A stretch of DNA of 64,000 nucleotides from Pseudomonas japonica. Its GTDB lineage: Bacteria > Pseudomonadota > Gammaproteobacteria > Pseudomonadales > Pseudomonadaceae. Within the stretch, counting starts at the first letter, position 1. The number at the start of each line of letters is the position of its first letter. Below are positions 61,019 to 64,000 of this stretch, in pieces. Location: assembly GCF_013522925.1 (NCBI RefSeq), contig NZ_JAAMQU010000014.1:62001-126000 (forward strand), in the 5' to 3' direction. Below the pieces are notes generated by a model. The model saw nothing but the letters and a program-made list of their open reading frames with translations. It had not been told where the DNA came from and did not search any database. A program made the translations under genes and the position numbers.

Positions 61019-61927
61019 ATGGACCTCCGACAACTCCGTTACATCATCGCCTTGAACGACTATCGCAGTTTCGTTCGCGCCGCTGATGCGATGGGCATCA
61101 CTCAACCCGCGTTCAGCCGCAGTATTCAAAGCCTCGAACAGGAATTCGGTTGCCAACTCGTGGACCGCGCGGATAAGGCTTTGCGCCCCACCCCGGAGGG
61201 GGAAGTGTTGCTGGCGCATGCGCGACATCTGGTTCAGGGTGCGGCCCGGCTTAGTAGCGAAGTGGGCCAGATGACCAAGCTCGATGCCGGCCGGGTACGC
61301 TTCGGTTGCGGCCCTTCGCCGGCTGCGGCCGTACTGTCCCAGGCGCTCACCCGCTTCCATCGGCAACGCCCTGGTATCCAGTTGCACTTTGTGGTCGATG
61401 ACTGGGAGCGGCTCGGCCGGGCGCTGAACCGCGACGAAATCGAATTCTTCATTGCCGACATCCGGCCTTTCGAGGCCGACCTGAACTTCGATACCCAGCC
61501 CTTGGCTCAGCGAAGCGGGCAGTTCTTCTGCAGGCCTGGCCACCCACTGGCGGGGCGAAGCACCTTGAGCGCCGCCGATGTATTCGCCTACCCGCTGGCT
61601 TGTGGCCTGATCCCTCCGGGCGTGCGCAAGGTAATGGCCAACCTTTGTGGGAAGCAGGATTTCACCCCGCATTTCCAGACCGAATATTTCCCAGCGTTGC
61701 TCAGGATCGTTCAGGAGAGCGACGCCATCGGCCTGAGCGGGCAACACAACTGCGCCGACGCGATGGCCCAAGGCACTATCGAACGCTTGCACTGGCGCAA
61801 CCTCCCCCCGGCGCTGGGGGCATTGCGCGCCCATTGTGGTGTGGTCAGCCGCGCGGGCTATCGCCTGTCCCCCGGGGCCCGCGCGTTTATCGAAACCCTG
61901 CTGGCCATCGACAGCGAGGTCGCTTGA
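61019..61927 (+). CDS. LysR family transcriptional regulator
   Basis: Protein of 302 residues. N-terminal winged helix-turn-helix (LRQLRYIIALNDYRSFVRAA, ITQPAFSRSIQSLEQEFG), linker helix, and an effector domain from residue 90 with two Rossmann-like lobes. The target is unknown; the convergent hydrolase gene or the sugar porter gene are candidates. A+T-rich DNA lies just upstream (60915-60970), a likely promoter zone. Confidence 0.9.
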   Translation: MDLRQLRYIIALNDYRSFVRAADAMGITQPAFSRSIQSLEQEFGCQLVDRADKALRPTPEGEVLLAHARHLVQGAARLSSEVGQMTKLDAGRVRFGCGPSPAAAVLSQALTRFHRQRPGIQLHFVVDDWERLGRALNRDEIEFFIADIRPFEADLNFDTQPLAQRSGQFFCRPGHPLAGRSTLSAADVFAYPLACGLIPPGVRKVMANLCGKQDFTPHFQTEYFPALLRIVQESDAIGLSGQHNCADAMAQGTIERLHWRNLPPALGALRAHCGVVSRAGYRLSPGARAFIETLLAIDSEVA

Positions 61928-61972
61928 CCCTGTACCTGCGCCGTCGACTGCGTTCGCCTCGCGAGCGGCACG

Positions 61973-62794
61973 TTACGCCTCAATGAACGCAAGCAGGTCC
62001 GCGTTGATAACGTCCGGGTGGGTGGTGCACATGCCGTGGGGATAGCCGCTATACACCTTGAGCGTGCCGTGCTTCAAGAGGTTGATGCCCAGCTGCGCCG
62101 AGTCGGCGAAGGGCACGATCTGGTCGTCATCGCCGTGCATCAACAGCACCGGCACCTCGATGCTTTTGAGGTCTTCGGTGAAGTCGGTTTCCGAGAAGGC
62201 CTTGATGCAATCGTAATGAGCCTTCGCACCGCCCATCATCCCCTGGCGCCACCAGTTGAGCTTGATACCTTCGGACACCTCGGCACCGTCGCGGTTGTAG
62301 CCGTAGAACGGGGTGGGAACCTCACGGTAAAACTGCGCCCGGTTGGCCACCAGCGCAGCGCGGAAGCCATCGAACACGTCCAGCGGCAGCCCGCCCGGGT
62401 TGCTGGCGGACTGCACCATGACCGGTGGCACCGCCCCGATCAGTACCGCCTTGGCCACATGCCCGGCGCCATAGCGAGCCACGTAGCGCGCTACCTCGCC
62501 ACCCCCGGTGGAATGGCCTACGTGAATGGTGTCCTTGAGCTGCAAATGGGCGACCAGCGCGGCCACGTCGGCGGCATAGGTGTCCATTTCGTTGCCGTGT
62601 GCCGTTTGAGTGGAGCGCCCGTGCCCGCGACGGTCATGGGCGACCACCCGGTAACCTTTGGCAAGGAAGAACAGCATCTGCGCATCCCAGTCATCCGCGC
62701 TGAGGGGCCAGCCGTGGTGGAACACGATTGGCTGACCGGTGCCCCAATCCTTGTAGTAGATCTGGGTGCCGTCTTCGGTGGTGAAGGTAGTCAT
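61973..62794 (-). CDS. Alpha/beta hydrolase of the non-haem chloroperoxidase/arylesterase type
   Basis: Protein of 273 residues. Catalytic Ser95 is in GHSTGGG, the Asp in MHGDDDQIVPF, and the His in SGYPHGM; HHGWPLSADDW gives the oxyanion region. Members are esterases with perhydrolase side activity. AGGAG precedes the ATG at 62794; the longer frame to 62893 adds unconserved residues. No signal peptide. Convergent with LysR. Confidence 0.9.
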   Translation of the reverse strand: MTTFTTEDGTQIYYKDWGTGQPIVFHHGWPLSADDWDAQMLFFLAKGYRVVAHDRRGHGRSTQTAHGNEMDTYAADVAALVAHLQLKDTIHVGHSTGGGEVARYVARYGAGHVAKAVLIGAVPPVMVQSASNPGGLPLDVFDGFRAALVANRAQFYREVPTPFYGYNRDGAEVSEGIKLNWWRQGMMGGAKAHYDCIKAFSETDFTEDLKSIEVPVLLMHGDDDQIVPFADSAQLGINLLKHGTLKVYSGYPHGMCTTHPDVINADLLAFIEA

Positions 62795-63078
62795 GACGAA
62801 GCTCCTGTGTGCGCAAGGGTAGGATTCGCTGCCAGGGCAACGCCGCTGCCCATGACCACTGCCGAACCCCCAGCGTAGCGGTTGGCGGCCCAAAGAAATT
62901 GAACGGGTGTGCTATTGGTCCGTCCGGGCTCAGCCGTCGCTCAGATCGTGGCGCTTTAACTGCATGGCTTCATGGCCTTTTGCAATGCGCGCGCACGGAA
63001 CTCCCGTCGCAGACACCGCCCTAAGCCTCGTCTACGTACTGGCACCACGCTAGTTATCTGGTTGAGGATGTAACTTCG

Positions 63079-64000
63079 ATGGCTTCAAACACCCTTTCGG
63101 CCGCCGCGCAGCCTCGCGGCGATCAACGTGCGTCGGCGGCGCGGTTGATCTTTATTTCAGTGCTGGCCGCTACCATGGGTGCGCTGGCCTTCGGTTATGA
63201 CACTGGCATCATCGCCGGCGCGCTGCCCTTCATGACCTTGCCCGTCGCGGAGGGCGGGCTGGGCTTGAACGCCGTGACAGAGGGCCTGGTAACCGCCTCG
63301 CTGATCGTCGGCGCGGCCGTGGGCTCGCTCGCCAGTGGGTACTGCTCGGACCGTTTCGGCCGGCGGCTTACCCTGCGCCTGCTGTCGGTACTGTTCATTG
63401 CCGGCGCGCTGGGCACGGCTACCGCGCCCTCGATTACCCTGATGGTGGCGGCGCGCTTTGTGCTGGGCATCGCCGTTGGCGGCGGCTCTGCCACAGTGCC
63501 GGTATTTATCGCGGAAATCGCCGGCCCTTCCCGACGCGCCCGGCTAGTGAGCCGCAACGAGTTGATGATCGTCAGCGGCCAACTGCTTGCATACGTTCTA
63601 AGCGCACTGATGGCCGCCCTGATGCACACGCCCGGCATCTGGCGCTACATGTTAGCAATCGCCATGGTGCCGGGCGTGTTGCTGCTGATCGGCACCTTCT
63701 TCGTGCCGGCATCGCCGCGCTGGCTGGCCGCCAAAGGGCGCCTGGACGACGCTGAAGCGGTGCTGGAACAGCTGCGGGACAGCAAGGCTGATGCCGACCG
63801 CGAACTGGCCGAACTCAAGGCCCAGAACGAACAGGCACGCCACCGCCCTGCGGTGAAGGAACTGCTGCGCCAAGGATGGGTGATCAAACTGCTGCTGATC
63901 GGCATCGGCCTGGGCTTTACCGCACAGCTCACCGGCGTGAACGCCTTCATGTACTACACGCCTATCATCTTGAAGAACACCGGCATGGGCACCAATGCGG
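63079..64000 (+). CDS. MFS sugar porter, 3' end outside window
   Basis: 307 residues seen of a sugar-porter transporter (usual length about 460-480). Motifs are YDTGIIAGALPF in helix 1, SDRFGRRLTLR in loop 2-3, and PASPRWLAAKGR after helix 6. GTGTAGAL-like residues follow in GAVGSLAS-type helix 2. The frame is open to the window end near LTGVNAFMYYTPIILKNTG, in the seventh helix. GAGG lies upstream of the ATG. Likely an H+-coupled hexose, pentose or polyol carrier. Confidence 0.9.
   Translation, partial: MASNTLSAAAQPRGDQRASAARLIFISVLAATMGALAFGYDTGIIAGALPFMTLPVAEGGLGLNAVTEGLVTASLIVGAAVGSLASGYCSDRFGRRLTLRLLSVLFIAGALGTATAPSITLMVAARFVLGIAVGGGSATVPVFIAEIAGPSRRARLVSRNELMIVSGQLLAYVLSALMAALMHTPGIWRYMLAIAMVPGVLLLIGTFFVPASPRWLAAKGRLDDAEAVLEQLRDSKADADRELAELKAQNEQARHRPAVKELLRQGWVIKLLLIGIGLGFTAQLTGVNAFMYYTPIILKNTGMGTNA

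Noticed and set aside
61019..61927. LysR gene as the regulator of the operator-like elements at 47-49 kb
   Set aside because: It is 12 kb away with unrelated genes between, and no copy of the element was seen in front of it. Not excluded, but unsupported.

Overview
The window looks like the chromosome of a Pseudomonas of the putida/entomophila type. It has GC-rich coding sequence with short intergenic gaps. It carries genus-typical small families (DUF1652, DUF6555, DUF2845, DUF934 behind cysI), REP/REPIN-like palindromes, and a FisR-type sulfide module. This is inferred from gene content; no rRNA, tRNA or other lineage marker was recognised.

Layout. 1-1.4 kb: the 3' part of a sulfite/nitrite reductase gene plus its DUF934 partner. 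1.4-14 kb: two very large paralogous genes for dermonecrotic-toxin-like, leucine-rich-repeat, NEL-type E3 ubiquitin ligases, on either side of sohB, a histidine phosphatase and an SCP2 protein. 14-20 kb: small conserved genes and a one-piece EgtB-EgtD ergothioneine enzyme. 20-26 kb: a membrane-anchored di-haem cytochrome coupled to a catalase-like protein, then an amidase and an HpcH/HpaI aldolase. 25.9-27.8 kb: an A+T-richer pair, an ABC-type ATPase and a TOPRIM-like protein, which looks like an uncharacterised anti-phage module. 28-34.5 kb: a saccharopine-dehydrogenase-like enzyme, small envelope proteins, an HPP/CBS membrane protein, and a methyltransferase coupled to a haem-oxygenase-like di-iron enzyme.

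34.5-50 kb: a large catabolic cluster. On the minus strand it holds an extradiol (VOC) dioxygenase, a Rieske protein, an FAD monooxygenase, DUF1302 and DUF1329 envelope proteins, a YCF48-like protein, an MMPL/RND transporter, an MFS transporter, a cupin, an FAH hydrolase, a sugar-acid-type dehydrogenase and a cyclase-family hydrolase. A divergent alpha/beta hydrolase of C-C hydrolase type lies on the plus strand. Three copies of one operator-like element (arms GTATCGC and GCGATAC) sit 80-95 bp before the monooxygenase, dioxygenase and hydrolase genes, so these probably form one regulon for an aromatic, perhaps flavonoid-like, compound.

50-55.7 kb: a serine-less ACP-like protein, then FisR divergent from persulfide dioxygenase, sulfide:quinone oxidoreductase and TauE/SafE, with a visible sigma-54 promoter and phased upstream repeats. 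55.9-60.1 kb: a secreted RTX protein related to AlgE mannuronan C-5 epimerases in which all four catalytic residues are replaced, convergent with an AlgE-type alginate export porin lying outside any alginate operon. 60-64 kb: a cyclodeaminase-like protein, a LysR regulator, a chloroperoxidase-type hydrolase, and the start of a sugar-porter MFS gene cut by the window edge.
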